Source: Mediterraneibacter faecis JCM 15917 (lineage in GTDB: Bacteria > Bacillota > Clostridia > Lachnospirales > Lachnospiraceae). From it: 64,000 nt of DNA. The notes under the pieces are model-generated. The model made no database searches. It saw nothing but the letters and a program-made list of their open reading frames with translations, and was not told where the DNA came from. Below, one piece after another: positions 1 to 10,392 of this stretch (its first letter is position 1; every line of letters starts with the position of its first letter). The translations under genes were made by a program, and so were the position numbers. Location of the stretch: assembly GCA_001312505.1 (NCBI GenBank), contig BBDW01000007.1, positions 1-64,000 of the forward strand, in the 5' to 3' direction.

Positions 1-44
1 TGTCTTTCGACAAGGGCCAACTTTCATCTTCTGTTATGATTCTC

Positions 45-1604
45 TTATTTTGCGTAATCTGTTGCTCGTGACTCACGAATAACATTTACTTTAATCTGTC
101 CAGGATATTCTAATTCAAACTCAATCTGTTTTGCAATATCCCTTGCTAAAAGCACCATATCATCGTCAGATACCTGCTCCGGAACTACCATAACACGAAT
201 CTCTCTACCTGCCTGAATGGCAAAAGACTTATCTACACCTTTAAACTGGTTGGTAATATCTTCTAACTGTTTCAATCTGTTTGTATATGTCTCGATGGTT
301 TCTCTTCTTGCTCCCGGTCTTGCAGCTGAAATAGTATCCGCTGCCTGAACAACACAAGCAATTAGACTCTGCGGCTCCACATCACCATGATGTGCCTCCA
401 CAGCATTAATAATGGTTGCTGATTCTTTGTATTTTCTACAAAGATCTGAACCAATCTGAATATGTGATCCTTCTACATCATGATCAATTGATTTACCAAT
501 ATCATGAAGAAGTCCTGCACGTTTTGCAAGTCTGACATCCAGTCCGATTTCTCCTGCAATGAGACCTGATAACTGAGCTACTTCGATTGAATGCTTCAAT
601 GCATTCTGTCCATAGCTTGTTCTGAACTTCATACGTCCAAGAAGACGGATCAACTCCGGATGAATTCCTGTAACTCCAACGTCAAGAGCCGCAGCTTCTC
701 CTTCCTCGCGGATCATTGTATCCACTTCTTTCTGAGCTTTTTCAACCATCTCCTCAATTCTTGCCGGATGAATACGTCCATCCACAATCAGACGCTCAAG
801 TGCAATTCTTGCAACTTCTCGGCGGATTGGGTCAAACCCTGATAATACAACCGCTTCCGGAGTATCATCAATAATCAGTTCCACACCGGTTAATGTTTCC
901 AGTGTTCTGATATTTCTTCCTTCTCTACCGATAATTCTTCCTTTCATCTCATCACTTGGAAGCTGAACTACAGAAATTGTAGTCTCTGCAACATGATCTG
1001 CTGCACATCTCTGAATTGCATTCACAACATACTCTTTTGCTTTCTTGTCAGCCTCTTCCTTTGCCTGAGTTTCCAGTTCTCTGACCATCTTGGCTGTGTC
1101 ATGCTTGACGTCATCTTCAACAGTTTTTAACAGATATTCTTTTGCCTGTTCGGAGGTAAGTCCTGAGATTCGTTCCAGTTCCTGCACACGTTTCTGGCTA
1201 AGTTCTTCTACTTTGGCTTCACGCTGGCGAAGATGTTCTTCCTTCGCTGTCAGTTTGTTCTCACGATGTTCCAGTACATCTGACCGTTTGTCGACCGATT
1301 CTTCCTTCGCGAGTACACGCTTCTCATAACGCTGTAACTCCGCTCTTCTTTCTTTCGTCTCTTTCTCAAGTTCATTCTTTGTCCTGATGGACTCTTCCTT
1401 TACTTCCAAAAGAGATTCCTTCTTCGTCGTCTCTGCAGTCTTTACAGCATCGTCAATGATTTCTCTTGCTTTTGCTTCTGCATTCCCAATCTTGCTTTCC
1501 GCATTCTTTCTCAGATTGGAAACTGTAACAAAGTGAGTAATGATTCCGACTATCAACGCGAGGGCCACGGCAACGCCTATAAATAAACCTAGACTTATCT
1601 GCAC
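45..1604 (-). CDS. rny: Ribonuclease Y
   Basis: Membrane-anchored endoribonuclease that initiates mRNA decay. The 519-residue product shows an N-terminal membrane helix (about 1-25), a long Lys/Glu-rich coiled coil (about 30-175), a KH RNA-binding domain with [10 protein letters not shown] (about 222-231) and an HD nuclease domain with [11 protein letters not shown] near residue 366. Length matches the family (~520). The start is GTG at 1602-1604, seven bases after AAGGAGG (1612-1618), so the N-terminus is well supported. It lies downstream of recA-recX, an order common in Clostridia; the 229-base gap before it suggests separate transcription. The gene has none of the lengthened G/C runs seen elsewhere. 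Confidence 0.97.
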   Translation of the reverse strand: MQISLGLFIGVAVALALIVGIITHFVTVSNLRKNAESKIGNAEAKAREIIDDAVKTAETTKKESLLEVKEESIRTKNELEKETKERRAELQRYEKRVLAKEESVDKRSDVLEHRENKLTAKEEHLRQREAKVEELSQKRVQELERISGLTSEQAKEYLLKTVEDDVKHDTAKMVRELETQAKEEADKKAKEYVVNAIQRCAADHVAETTISVVQLPSDEMKGRIIGREGRNIRTLETLTGVELIIDDTPEAVVLSGFDPIRREVARIALERLIVDGRIHPARIEEMVEKAQKEVDTMIREEGEAAALDVGVTGIHPELIRLLGRMKFRTSYGQNALKHSIEVAQLSGLIAGEIGLDVRLAKRAGLLHDIGKSIDHDVEGSHIQIGSDLCRKYKESATIINAVEAHHGDVEPQSLIACVVQAADTISAARPGARRETIETYTNRLKQLEDITNQFKGVDKSFAIQAGREIRVMVVPEQVSDDDMVLLARDIAKQIEFELEYPGQIKVNVIRESRATDYAK

Positions 1605-1760
1605 AGGAGCACCTCCTTATTCGATTTTCATTGTACATATTACTCAAATACAACACTTAAATTTTATACTGTTTCAACAACAATGTCAAGCATTGTAATT
1701 ATTATTTTGTATCACATGACACAACCCGGGTTACTGTTCACACAATGTGCGACCAGCAAC

Positions 1761-1805
1761 GCATCTCGCCATTTTAAATCGCCTTTGGCGATGGGGGCGA
1801 GATGC
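1761..1805. repeat. Nested inverted repeat between recX and rny
   Basis: Perfect 10-base arms GCATCTCGCC / GGCGAGATGC enclose a second stem, ATCGCC-ttt-GGCGAT. There is no U-run, so it is not a standard intrinsic terminator; it may be a processing site or a REP-like element. Confidence 0.6.
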
Positions 1806-1832
1806 ATTCAAGTCAAAACACACATCCTCCGT

Positions 1833-1854
1833 GTCAATCAGCGAAGTGATTGAC
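1833..1854. repeat. Hairpin overlapping the recX stop codon
   Basis: GTCAATCA-gcgaag-TGATTGAC forms an 8-bp stem across the recX stop codon. It resembles the hairpin at 8517-8540 in loop sequence. It may act as a 3' end or stability element. Confidence 0.45.
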
Positions 1855-2481
1855 AGGGAGTGTACAGTTACTCTGTTTATCATAATCTGATATAACATGG
1901 CGGATCACCTCATAACGAAATCCTTTTCGCGCAAGATATCCTAATATCTTTTGATATTCCTGCTCTTCCATTCTTTCCGGATCAACCTTCTTTTTTCGCA
2001 GTATCCTTCGGATTGCCTCTTCCTCAGAATCTTCACTATAGCACTGTTCAAAAGCCAGACAGATCAAATCATCAGAAACTCCCTTCTGCGACAGCAGTGC
2101 CTTAATTTCCCGTTTGCTTTTAGTATCTTTGCGACTCATAACAAAATTTTCCGCATATCTTGCATCATCCAGATATCCAAAAGATCTCACATATTCAATT
2201 GCTCCGCTGATTGCATTCTCCGGATATTGTCCCGCCTTCAGTTTTTCCCTTAATGCAGACTCAGTACGATCCATATCCTCCAGCAAATGCATTGCTCTCT
2301 TCTTTGCGCGTTTCAACAGTACCTCATTCTGAATCTTTTCATAATTTTCCTGCGCGAGATCTTCTCCCTGCTTTATACCAAAACGCTTCAACTCACCTTT
2401 ATAAAGCACAAATGCAAATGTTCCATCCAGATATACTTTAAACTTCGTCTTTGTCTGCTCTTCTATCCCAGTAACAATCAT
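1834..2481 (-). CDS. recX: Regulatory protein RecX
   Basis: Small helical modulator that inhibits RecA filament extension. The 215-residue protein has the usual RecX tandem three-helix repeats, visible as [34 protein letters not shown] and [17 protein letters not shown]. Its ATG (2479-2481) overlaps the recA stop (2478-2480) as ATGA, so translation is coupled and both genes fall under the recA SOS box. The last ten residues are encoded by a hairpin and look unrelated to the domain. Identification rests on domain pattern plus position. Confidence 0.92.
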   Translation of the reverse strand: MIVTGIEEQTKTKFKVYLDGTFAFVLYKGELKRFGIKQGEDLAQENYEKIQNEVLLKRAKKRAMHLLEDMDRTESALREKLKAGQYPENAISGAIEYVRSFGYLDDARYAENFVMSRKDTKSKREIKALLSQKGVSDDLICLAFEQCYSEDSEEEAIRRILRKKKVDPERMEEQEYQKILGYLARKGFRYEVIRHVISDYDKQSNCTLPVNHFAD

Positions 2482-3623
2482 TCTTTCTTTTCTGCCTCAT
2501 CAGCCACTTTAGAAGCCGGTGTCAGCTTCAGATCACTTGATGCCCCTGTCTTCTTCTCAGCATCTGGAAGCTCATTCTCTGCTTCTTCTGATCCGGATAA
2601 TGCATAATGTGCTCTCACCTTCTGATCCAGTGTCTCCATCACTTCCGGATGTGATTCCAGATATGCCTTTGCATTCTCTCTTCCCTGGCCAATCTTCTCT
2701 CCCTCATATGCATACCACGCACCGCTCTTCTTCACAAGATCAATATTGGTTGCGAGATCAAGAATATCTCCTGCACGGGAAATACCTTTTCCAAACATAA
2801 TATCAAATTCCGCTTCTTTGAACGGCGGAGCAATCTTATTCTTCACAATACGGATTCTTGTACGGTTTCCTACCATCTCTCCACTCTGCTTTAAGGTCTC
2901 GATTCTTCTGACATCCATACGCACAGATGCATAGAATTTCAGCGCACGTCCTCCTGTCGTTGTCTCTGGATTTCCAAACATTACTCCAACTTTCTCACGT
3001 AACTGGTTAATAAAGATCACAATACAGTTTGACTTGCTGATAACCGGTGTCAGTTTTCTCAATGCCTGCGACATCAATCTTGCCTGCAGACCAACATGAC
3101 TGTCTCCCATATCCCCCCCTTCGATCTCCTGCTTTGGAACAAGTGCAGCTACAGAGTCAATGACAATAATATCAATCGCCCCCCCTGAACGTACCATTGT
3201 TTCTGCAATTTCAAGGGCCTGATCTCCACTGTCAGGCTGTGAAATATAGAGTTCATCAATATCTACTCCGATATTCTTTGCGTATACAGGATCCAGTGCA
3301 TGCTCTGCATCGATAAATCCGGCAATTCCGCCTCTCTTCTGAACCTCAGAAATCATATGAAGTGCGACAGTTGTCTTACCACTTGATTCAGGACCATAAA
3401 CCTCGATCACACGTCCCTTTGGCACACCGCCAAGTCCAAGTGCCAGATCAAGACTCAGACATCCAGTAGGAACTGTCTCTACAGCTACATGTGCCCCTGA
3501 TTCTCCCAGCCGCATCACTGCACCCTTACCAAAATCTTTCTCCAGCTTTGCGATCGCTGCATCCAGTGCTTTCTTCTTCTCTTCGTTATTTGCCAGCTTT
3601 GTAACACTCTCTTTGCCTGCCAT
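2478..3623 (-). CDS. recA: Recombinase RecA, with two extra glycines as read
   Basis: DNA-dependent ATPase for homologous recombination and SOS co-protease activity. Walker A GPESSGKT is near residues 75-82, and the [14 protein letters not shown] loop and acidic C-terminus are intact. Two places differ from the near-invariant family: VRSGGAID (usually VRSGAID) before Walker B, caused by a C7 run at 3179-3185, and [11 protein letters not shown] (usually one Gly) in loop L1, caused by a C7 run at 3113-3119. Both are in-frame GGG additions and probably artefacts; if real they would threaten activity. First gene of recA-recX. Confidence 0.98.
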   Translation of the reverse strand: MAGKESVTKLANNEEKKKALDAAIAKLEKDFGKGAVMRLGESGAHVAVETVPTGCLSLDLALGLGGVPKGRVIEVYGPESSGKTTVALHMISEVQKRGGIAGFIDAEHALDPVYAKNIGVDIDELYISQPDSGDQALEIAETMVRSGGAIDIIVIDSVAALVPKQEIEGGDMGDSHVGLQARLMSQALRKLTPVISKSNCIVIFINQLREKVGVMFGNPETTTGGRALKFYASVRMDVRRIETLKQSGEMVGNRTRIRIVKNKIAPPFKEAEFDIMFGKGISRAGDILDLATNIDLVKKSGAWYAYEGEKIGQGRENAKAYLESHPEVMETLDQKVRAHYALSGSEEAENELPDAEKKTGASSDLKLTPASKVADEAEKKE

Positions 3624-3675
3624 AATTTTCTCCTTCTCTATCTCTCTTAGTGTATAAAACCCATTCTCTCTTTTT

Positions 3676-3689
3676 CGAACAGTTGTTCG
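3676..3689. promoter_or_regulatory. LexA (SOS) box upstream of recA
   Basis: CGAACAGTTGTTCG is an exact match to the Gram-positive SOS consensus CGAAC-N4-GTTCG, about 53 bases upstream of the recA ATG. It implies LexA-controlled recA-recX expression. Confidence 0.92.
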
Positions 3690-3872
3690 TCTATGAATAG
3701 ATTTTATTATACTTCTTTCAAAATGTCAACAATAATTCTTCCCCCCCTTAATTTTGTTGCAATAATACGATATACCATGGAATCCTCTTCCTGAAACAGA
3801 AGAATTGAAGTTCATGTGAATCATTGCCGGCTTAAGGATCTGCCGGCCAGACAACTAAAGAATAGCATAAGG

Positions 3873-3914
3873 AAAGGCAGAATGCAAGTACCACAGCACT
3901 TACATTCTGCCTTT
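3873..3914. terminator. Hairpin terminator downstream of the phosphatase gene
   Basis: AAAGGCAGAATG and CATTCTGCCTTT form a 12-bp stem five bases after the phosphatase stop. The U-run is short on both strands; it separates that operon from recA. Confidence 0.7.
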
Positions 3915-3918
3915 TATA

Positions 3919-4560
3919 CTACACTGCTTTCCAGTGTTTCACTTCTTCTTTATAAAAGATAATTCCTTCCTGGATAATTTTGAATCCACTGCCTTCAAGT
4001 TCCGCAATCGTAACAGAACAATTTGGCGGTACTTCATTTTTCCAGAAATGCTCTACTGAAAGACTGCCTCTCATCCTGTTCAGCATTGCTGTCATCGCAG
4101 CACCATGAGTAGAAATCAAAAGATTCTTATCCTTCAGCTTCTTACTCTCTTCAAGACTCTTTAAGAAATCTCCGGTTCTTTCATAAAGTTGTTCTACACT
4201 TTCAGCATCTTCCGGCGGAATATAATTTCCCGTATCCTGAAAGAATTTCTGGAATGCAAGATTCTCTTCTTTCGTCTTATCTACACAAGACATTCCCTCA
4301 TACGAGCCAAAAGAAATTTCCTGGATTCTCTGATCTTCATAAAGCGGAATGTTGCGTCCTTCAAGAAGAATCTCTGCCGTTTCTTTTGCACGCCGTAAGG
4401 GACTTGTATAAGCCAGATCAATCTGGTATTGTCTCATCCCATAAGAAGTTTCCAGGGCAAGATGACGCCCATATTCATTTAAGGGAATATCCTTTCGTCC
4501 CTGTACCAGTTTTTTCTTGTTCCAATCCGTCTCTCCATGACGCACAATATATAGCCTCAC
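3919..4560 (-). CDS. Histidine phosphatase family protein (phosphoglycerate mutase-like)
   Basis: Phosphoryl-transfer enzyme of the RHG superfamily. The catalytic motif YIVRHGETDWN sits at residues 4-14, the second histidine is in LISTHGAAM (about 149-157), and the acid/base region SFGSYEGMS follows the usual spacing. 213 residues is normal for CobC/GpmB-like members. The substrate cannot be deduced; alpha-ribazole phosphatase, broad sugar-phosphate phosphatase or a mutase are all possible. It is the last gene of the run binding protein, GH13-like, DUF5662, phosphatase, starting 22 bases after the DUF5662 stop. Confidence 0.88.
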   Translation of the reverse strand: MRLYIVRHGETDWNKKKLVQGRKDIPLNEYGRHLALETSYGMRQYQIDLAYTSPLRRAKETAEILLEGRNIPLYEDQRIQEISFGSYEGMSCVDKTKEENLAFQKFFQDTGNYIPPEDAESVEQLYERTGDFLKSLEESKKLKDKNLLISTHGAAMTAMLNRMRGSLSVEHFWKNEVPPNCSVTIAELEGSGFKIIQEGIIFYKEEVKHWKAV

Positions 4561-4581
4561 TGCTGCCTACACTCCCTCTTC

Positions 4582-5121
4582 TTATCTTTTTAATACTTCT
4601 CTCCTGATATATCTGTAAGTAGTTTCCTCGCCTTCTTCTGCAAGCATATGAAGCAGTTTTTCTAATAATTCTCTTGTATCTTTATGCATCAGCTCATCTG
4701 CACGCCCGTTTTCATAATAAGCAAGCGGTGCATCAGAGGTATATGCATCCCCCCCGAGATACACTTTACTTGCTGCAATGCGGTCAAGAAACATCTCTAC
4801 TACATATCTCACCGGCATCTTCATTCCCGCCAGAAGGTTCGGTCCCTCCAGACTATAATCAATCCAGTATTCATAATGGTGTTTGTTCCTGCCTTTGTGG
4901 TGGAGCCATGCGGAAGAATACCCCCCCTTTTCTTCCCATTCGGCATTATTAGGGCTTCTTGTCCCCCCCTGATAGTATCTGCATCCCACACGGAATTCTG
5001 TCCAACTGTATTTTGACATATCATGGAGCAGTCCCTGTTTGTACAACCCAACACGAAAACACTCTTTTAAAACCAATTTTTTGTGTTTTGTTATGGTACA
5101 AAAATGTGCAAATGCCTTCAT
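4582..5121 (-). CDS. DUF5662 family protein (HD-like catalase-related hypothetical)
   Basis: Conserved protein of unknown biochemical role, 179 residues. Recognisable family segments are LLHDMSKYSWTEF near residues 32-44 (an H-D pair as in HD-type metal sites) and AWLHHKGRNKHHYEYW. Three glycine doublings (YYQGGTRSPN, KGGYSSAW, YLGGDAYT) come from C7 runs at 4963-4969, 4921-4927 and 4749-4755 and are probably not genuine. The ATG overlaps the stop of the GH13-like gene (ATGA at 5118-5121), so the two are translationally coupled. Metal-dependent hydrolase activity is inference only. Confidence 0.75.
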   Translation of the reverse strand: MKAFAHFCTITKHKKLVLKECFRVGLYKQGLLHDMSKYSWTEFRVGCRYYQGGTRSPNNAEWEEKGGYSSAWLHHKGRNKHHYEYWIDYSLEGPNLLAGMKMPVRYVVEMFLDRIAASKVYLGGDAYTSDAPLAYYENGRADELMHKDTRELLEKLLHMLAEEGEETTYRYIRREVLKR

Positions 5122-6965
5122 ACTTTTCCCTCTCTGGCCGGCTGTTCTTCTTTACAAAGTTCTTCTGCTCCCTGCCGTTTTTCTATTTTATTTACATTCT
5201 GCGTCTTAGCTGTATGAATCGATTTCTTTTCTGAACGACTCTTCTTTTCCTCTATCCTGCGTCCAACCAGAATTGCTACGCTACGTTCTTCCAGTAATAC
5301 ATCTTTCTGATTTTCCAGCTTTTTCGCTTCACAAAGCACGCCATCTTTTGTAGTCATAACAAGATACCATTCTACGTTCTTTCCAATCGATGGTATTGCG
5401 AAGTGATGCGGCAGCCAATGCATATTATATGCTATAAAACAAGGGAACTCCCCCCCTTCTTTCGTTCCTGAATACAAGACACCTAACTGACGGCTGGAAA
5501 CTTCTGCTTTTACCTGCCATGCATTTTCTCCATGGTAGGATACGTCCGGTATGCCACATCTCGTGGTATCCATTCCGGATAGTGCTGTACTCTGGTGGAG
5601 ACAACGATGTTCTTTTCTCAGCCCGATTAGTTTCTTTGTATACTGAAACAGCCAGTCATCTTTCTTCAACTGTGTCCAGTTCACCCATCCTGTCTCGTTA
5701 TCCTGACAATATGCATTGTTATTTCCTCTCTGCGAATTACAGAATTCATCTCCTGCAAGGAGGCATGGAGTTCCCTGAGCCGTCAACAGGAGTTCTAATG
5801 CATTCTTCACCTGATTCTTTCTAAGATTGACAACTGCGCGTTTTCTGCTCGGTCCTTCAGCTCCGCAGTTCCAACTGTAATTATAATCTGGTCCATCCAG
5901 GTTCTTCTCACCGTTTTCTTCGTTATGTTTACAATCATAAGACACTAAATCCCATAACGTAAATCCTGTCTGTGTTGTAATATAATTGCATTTTCCATTT
6001 TCCGATGAACGATTTTTCAATGCCCAGATGACATCATTGACCATATTCTCGTCACCTTTTAAGAAGCGACGCATTACATTCTGGAAACCATCATCTTTCT
6101 GCATCAGCTTGATATCTTTCAAAAACGGATCTTCTATCAGCTGCTCCCACGGTACGTTATAAGGATTCAGAACAAATCCATCCACATGATACTCCAGCAT
6201 ATAAAAGCGTAGACATTCCGTTACATAATTTGCTGATATTCCCGGAACAAATGGCATCTCCAGTACAACTTCTATGCCCTGACTATGACATGCTCGCACC
6301 ATATCTTTCAACTCACGAACTGCACTTTTCCCATATGCATAGGCTTTTTTAGGGGGGCAAAATAAAAACCTTTACCATATCCCCCAATAGTTCACTTTTG
6401 TTTTTCCGCACTCTTCAAATTCATAGACCGGCATACACTGAATCTGGTTGACTCCAAGTTCTTTTAAATAATCCAGTTTTTCAACAACCCCCTGGAATGT
6501 TCCCTTATGCACCACTTTCGAAGAAGAATGTTTTGTAAATCCACGCACATGCAAACCATAAGCCACTACATCTTCCCATGGAAGATGTAGACGCTGATCC
6601 TCCTGCCAGTCATAGTCCTCCATTGAAACAATTTTCCCACGGATCTGATGTTCCTGAAGTTTCCGTTCTACACCAAACTTCTCTTTTCCTGCAAGTTCTT
6701 TTACATATGGATCCACACATACTTTCCCATCAATCAGAAAATTGTATTCATATCGATCTGCTTTCAGACCTTCAACAGATAAGAAACGTACTTCTCCAAC
6801 GCCTTCTTCCTCCGGCATATCAAACTGATATTCCGGAACTTCTTTCCCTCTCTTATACAGTAAAAGTTCACATGTCTTCCCTTTTGCTACCTGAACGGCA
6901 AAATTTATATTTTTGCCTTTGATATCCACTCCAAATGGCTGCGGACTCCCCTTTATCTTCCTCAT
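5118..6965 (-). CDS. GlgX/isoamylase-like GH13 protein with degenerate active site (frameshifted as read)
   Basis: Resembles glycogen-debranching enzymes: an N-terminal CBM48-like beta domain (about 1-110), then a GH13 barrel, with typical GlgX segments such as GFTLWDLVSYDCKHNEENG, LLTAQGTPCLLAGDEF and NNAYCQDNETGWVNW. The catalytic set is missing: the nucleophile motif reads VDGFVLN (Asn where GFRFD has Asp), region I reads LEMPFVPG instead of D-x-x-x-NH, region IV reads TTQTGFTL instead of TAHDGFTL, and no acid/base Glu is evident. The frame breaks at a G6 run (6352-6357) and a C5 run (6381-6385); reading each as four restores NYWGYGKGFYFAPKKAY. The Lys/Glu-rich tail is low complexity. Glycan binding or regulation is more likely than hydrolysis. 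Confidence 0.8.
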
Positions 6966-6995
6966 AGTTAACCCCTTTCTTGAGCAATCAATAAA

Positions 6996-8003
6996 TTACT
7001 GCCATCCATCTGTTCCGTACATTTCAACATTATCACGATTTATAAAGAAAGTTTCCTCATAATTTTCCTTCTCGTAATCCTTGTCTGCCAGTAATGCTGT
7101 CGCTACCTTTACTGCTGTCTTTCCCATATTGATTGGGGGGACTGTGCTCCAATTCCGGTCATTCCTCCAGTGCCATTCATCAGTGCTGTTTTTGTCGCCG
7201 GGGAACCATCCACACTGTACACACAGATATTTGTTCTCTGCGCTTCTGTGATCGCCGCCATTACCTGTTCTGCCATCGGATCACTGCCACACATTACAGC
7301 ATCAATCTCGCTGTTTTCGCTCAGAACCTGTGTCATCTCGTCCTTCACATTGCTGCTGTCTCCCAATGCTTCAATTCTCTTTACCACTTCAAACCCACTG
7401 TTTGTTATAGCCTCTTCAAATCCGGTAATTCTCTCATTCACTGAGTTCACCCCAGGGCTTTCCACAATCACAATTTTGCCGCCATCTGGTTTCTGGACCA
7501 GAAGATCCTGCCCGCACACATATCCCGCATTCTCATTATCTGACCCTACAAATGCAGATACAAGGCTTGTCTCTTTTACTTCTGTATCAAGATTGATCAC
7601 CGGAATATCTGCCTCTTTTAAGGCTTCAAGTGCGGGAGTGATTTTCTCCCAATCTACCGGACAAAGAAATACTGCCTGTACCCCCTTCGTTGATCAACTC
7701 CCGAATCTGTTCATTCTGCAAATCAGCATCTGATGCCGGATCACGAACCATCAGACGGTCACCTTGAGCCTCTAATGCTGTCTGGACAGAATTTTTCAAT
7801 GTGTCATAAAAAGGATTCGACATATCAATCCCACTAAATCCAAACAGTCTGCCACCTTCCCCCCCTGTATTATCATTTTTCTTATCATCCTCTTCTACTA
7901 CTGCATTATCTTCCGGTGTTCCAACATTTTTCTTCCCACATCCAAGCAGTGCTGCCGCTATACACACAACTGCCACTGTACACAGTATCCATCTTTTCTT
8001 CAT
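6996..8003 (-). CDS. Sugar-type ABC substrate-binding lipoprotein (frameshifted as read)
   Basis: Periplasmic-binding-protein type 1 fold, as in galactose/ribose binding proteins. Signal peptide with lipobox AALLGCGKK (Cys about 22) anchors it outside the membrane. The frame breaks at C5 7681-7685 (native probably 4, giving NEGVQAVFLCPVDW) and G6 7135-7140 (native 4, giving AQSPINMGK); the joined reading ends at TAA 6996-6998 with ...GTDGWQ. A further C7 run adds Gly in NTGGEGG. No permease or ATPase lies nearby, so it may be an orphan receptor. The dead GH13 gene starts 30 bases downstream, which suggests a shared carbohydrate-sensing role. Confidence 0.85.
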
Positions 8004-8190
8004 ATTGTCTATTATCCTTTCACTTCTATCAGTAACACTTTTATTCTACCTTGTTTAACCCGAAAGTCAATCTTATCTTGCTTTTTTCTCCCCCCTTTTT
8101 GTTACCATCAAGATAGCTGATCATTCTCGTTTTGAGCACCTGGCTGGTCAATACGGAATGAAATACAACACAGATTCAAAGGAGAAGATT

Positions 8191-8508
8191 ATGAACGAAA
8201 ACGAATCCCTCACAGTCACTTTGACACTGGAGAATAATGAGGAACTTGAATGCGCTGTTCTCAATATTTTTAAAGCAGATGAAAAGGAGTATATCGCACT
8301 TCTTCCACTGGACGAAAACGGTGATAACACAGACGGTCAGATCTATCTGTATCGTTTCATTGATAACGGAGAAGAGGAAGAACCTGGACTTGAGAACATC
8401 GAAGAAGATGAAGAGTTCGACCGTGTTTCCGCTATATTCAACGAATGGCTGGATACACAGGATTTCGGCGATATCGATCTTGATGCATTAGATGACCTGG
8501 AGGACTAA
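8191..8508 (+). CDS. DUF1292 family protein
   Basis: Small acidic cytosolic protein of unknown function, common in Firmicutes (YrzB-like). The body fits the DUF1292 pattern (LTLENNEELECAVLNIF ... YIALLPL ... QIYLYRF), followed by a very Glu/Asp-rich tail. I place the start at ATG 8191 because AAAGGAG (8178-8184) lies six bases before it; the in-frame ATG at 8158 has no such site. It is one of few plus-strand genes in the core region and appears monocistronic. Confidence 0.85.
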   Translation: MNENESLTVTLTLENNEELECAVLNIFKADEKEYIALLPLDENGDNTDGQIYLYRFIDNGEEEEPGLENIEEDEEFDRVSAIFNEWLDTQDFGDIDLDALDDLED

Positions 8509-8516
8509 GTCTTGAG

Positions 8517-8540
8517 GATGTCAGCAAAGTGACTGACATC
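8517..8540. terminator. Hairpin after the DUF1292 gene
   Basis: GATGTCAG-caaagtga-CTGACATC, 8-bp stem, nine bases after the stop codon and just before the convergent helicase gene ends. No clear U-run follows. Confidence 0.5.
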
Positions 8541-8543
8541 CGG

Positions 8544-10372
8544 TCAGCTTTTCAATAGTTCGTCTACAAAACGGGAAGGAGTAACTTCTTTCCCGTTTTT
8601 TATTTTCACATAACAGATCTTCAGAAAATCTTTTGCCCTTGTCATTGCCACATAGAATAATCTTCTCTCTTCTTCGATCTCCTTGTCTGTCTTTGCCTTC
8701 TGATACGGAATCCTTCCTTCATTCGCCGCAATCAGAAATACCTGCTTGAATTCCAGTCCTTTAGAAGCATGTATCGTCATCAGCCGGACACCCGGACGTG
8801 GTCTGTTTCTTTCCTTTTCCTTCACTTTCAAAGTCTCCGTATATTCTTCTACATGTGCAAACCATTCTTCAACACTTGAAAATGCTTTCGCCGCCTCTTC
8901 GATCTCTGCCAGTACTTCATTCAGATCAGATCTGTTTATCTGATGTGTAAATGCATACTCTTTCAGAAAATCGTCATAACCAATCCTTTTTCTGATATAC
9001 TGGATTGCCGCATATGGAGCCATCTTCATAAGCATCTTAACATCCCACTCAAACTGATCAATCCGGTCGATCATCCAGTCTTTATCACAATAGAACTTCC
9101 GCATGTCTTCAAAAGAAACCTGACTTCCTGACACGCTGTCTCTTCCAAGATATCGCTTTGGCCGGTTCATCACCTGTAAGAAATCCTGTCTGCGCCGCTT
9201 TCCTGTTGCCAGCCGGAAATATGCCATAATATCCTTTGCGATAAAGTGTTCATAGATATTCGGAAGATGCTCTTTCATCTGAAACGGGATCTTCCGTTCC
9301 ACCATTGCTTCTACCACTGCTCTCGCATCTGTATGAACCCTGAACAGAATCGCAATCTCCTCTTCTTTTATGCCATTCTCCTTACATTTCTGTATCTCTT
9401 CAAGAACATACTCTGCCTCTTCCACCGGATCTTTCACTTCCTGAATATGAAGGCAGGAACCGCCTTCACGGTTTGCTTCCAGTTTTTTACTGTATCTCTC
9501 CACATTATTTTCAATCAGTTTCAAAGAATTCTGTACGATATTTGCTGTCGAACGGTAATTCATTCCCAACAGAATTTGTTTTGCATTAGGGAAATCTTTT
9601 CCAAATCCAAGCATCAATTCTGAATCAGCTCCACGAAATCCGTAGATTGCCTGATCGTCATCCCCTACTACGAACAAATTATTTTCCGGCTGTGCCAGCA
9701 TGCGGATCACATCATACTGAATTCGATTAATATCCTGAAATTCATCAATCAAAACGTATCTGAATTTCTTCTGCCACTGTGCAAGTACATCTGGTCTTGA
9801 CCGGAACAATTCATAACAAAGTACCAGCATATCATCAAAATCAATCTTTTTCAGTTCTTTTCTATGCTGTTCATAATTACGGTAAATATTGCGAAAAGCA
9901 TCCGCACTACACTTTTCTGATACAAATTCTTCCAGCGGAATCCGATTATTCTTCACTTTTCCAATTTCTGCCGCAATATCCTGAATAAAATCTTCTTCAT
10001 CAAAGATCTCCATTCTTTCCTTGTTAATCACGCCACGTAAAATCTGATATTTTTCTGTCTCTGAAAGAATATTTTCCTGATTCATCCGGTAAGCCCATTT
10101 CAGGATTCCATAATAGATTCCATGAAATGTGCCTACTGTAACCGGAAGATCTCTTTTGCCCATAACCAAACAGAAGCGGGATTTCATCTCCGCCGCTGCA
10201 AATCTTGTAAAAGTAACGACCAGAATTTCTTCTGGTCTTACTTTCTGTTTCTCTATAAGGTATTTTACTCTGTTTACAATCGTAAGCGTCTTCCCCGATC
10301 CGGGCCTGCCAGTACAAGACATGGGCCGTCTGTGTGCTGGATCGCCTGCGTCTGTGCTTCATTAAATCCCAT
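8544..10372 (-). CDS. UvrD/PcrA-type ATP-dependent DNA helicase (frameshift near start as read)
   Basis: Superfamily 1A helicase. Walker A PGSGKT, motif II LIDEFQDIN, motif III VVGDDDQAIYGFRG, motif IV GMNYRS, motif V MTIHASKGLEF and motif VI FYVAMTRA are all present. About 609 residues, shorter than PcrA (~740), because the 1B/2B subdomains are compact. The true start is ATG 10370-10372 (MGFNEAQTQAI) after GAGGTAGA; one C is missing near 10300, which otherwise makes translation begin at a false ATG at 10322. It lies 21 bases after gltX and is probably co-transcribed. A DNA repair helicase is the best call; the exact pathway is unknown. Confidence 0.9.
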
Positions 10373-10392
10373 TCTACCTCTTTTCGCTGTCC

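Noticed and set aside
591-1329. Plus-strand ORFs opposite rny (and similar antisense frames throughout)
   Set aside because: They mirror strongly conserved minus-strand genes, have no ribosome-binding sites and resemble no family.
5118-8003. Binding protein and GH13 gene as decayed pseudogenes
   Set aside because: Both are restored by simple run-length corrections to conserved protein and show no other decay.
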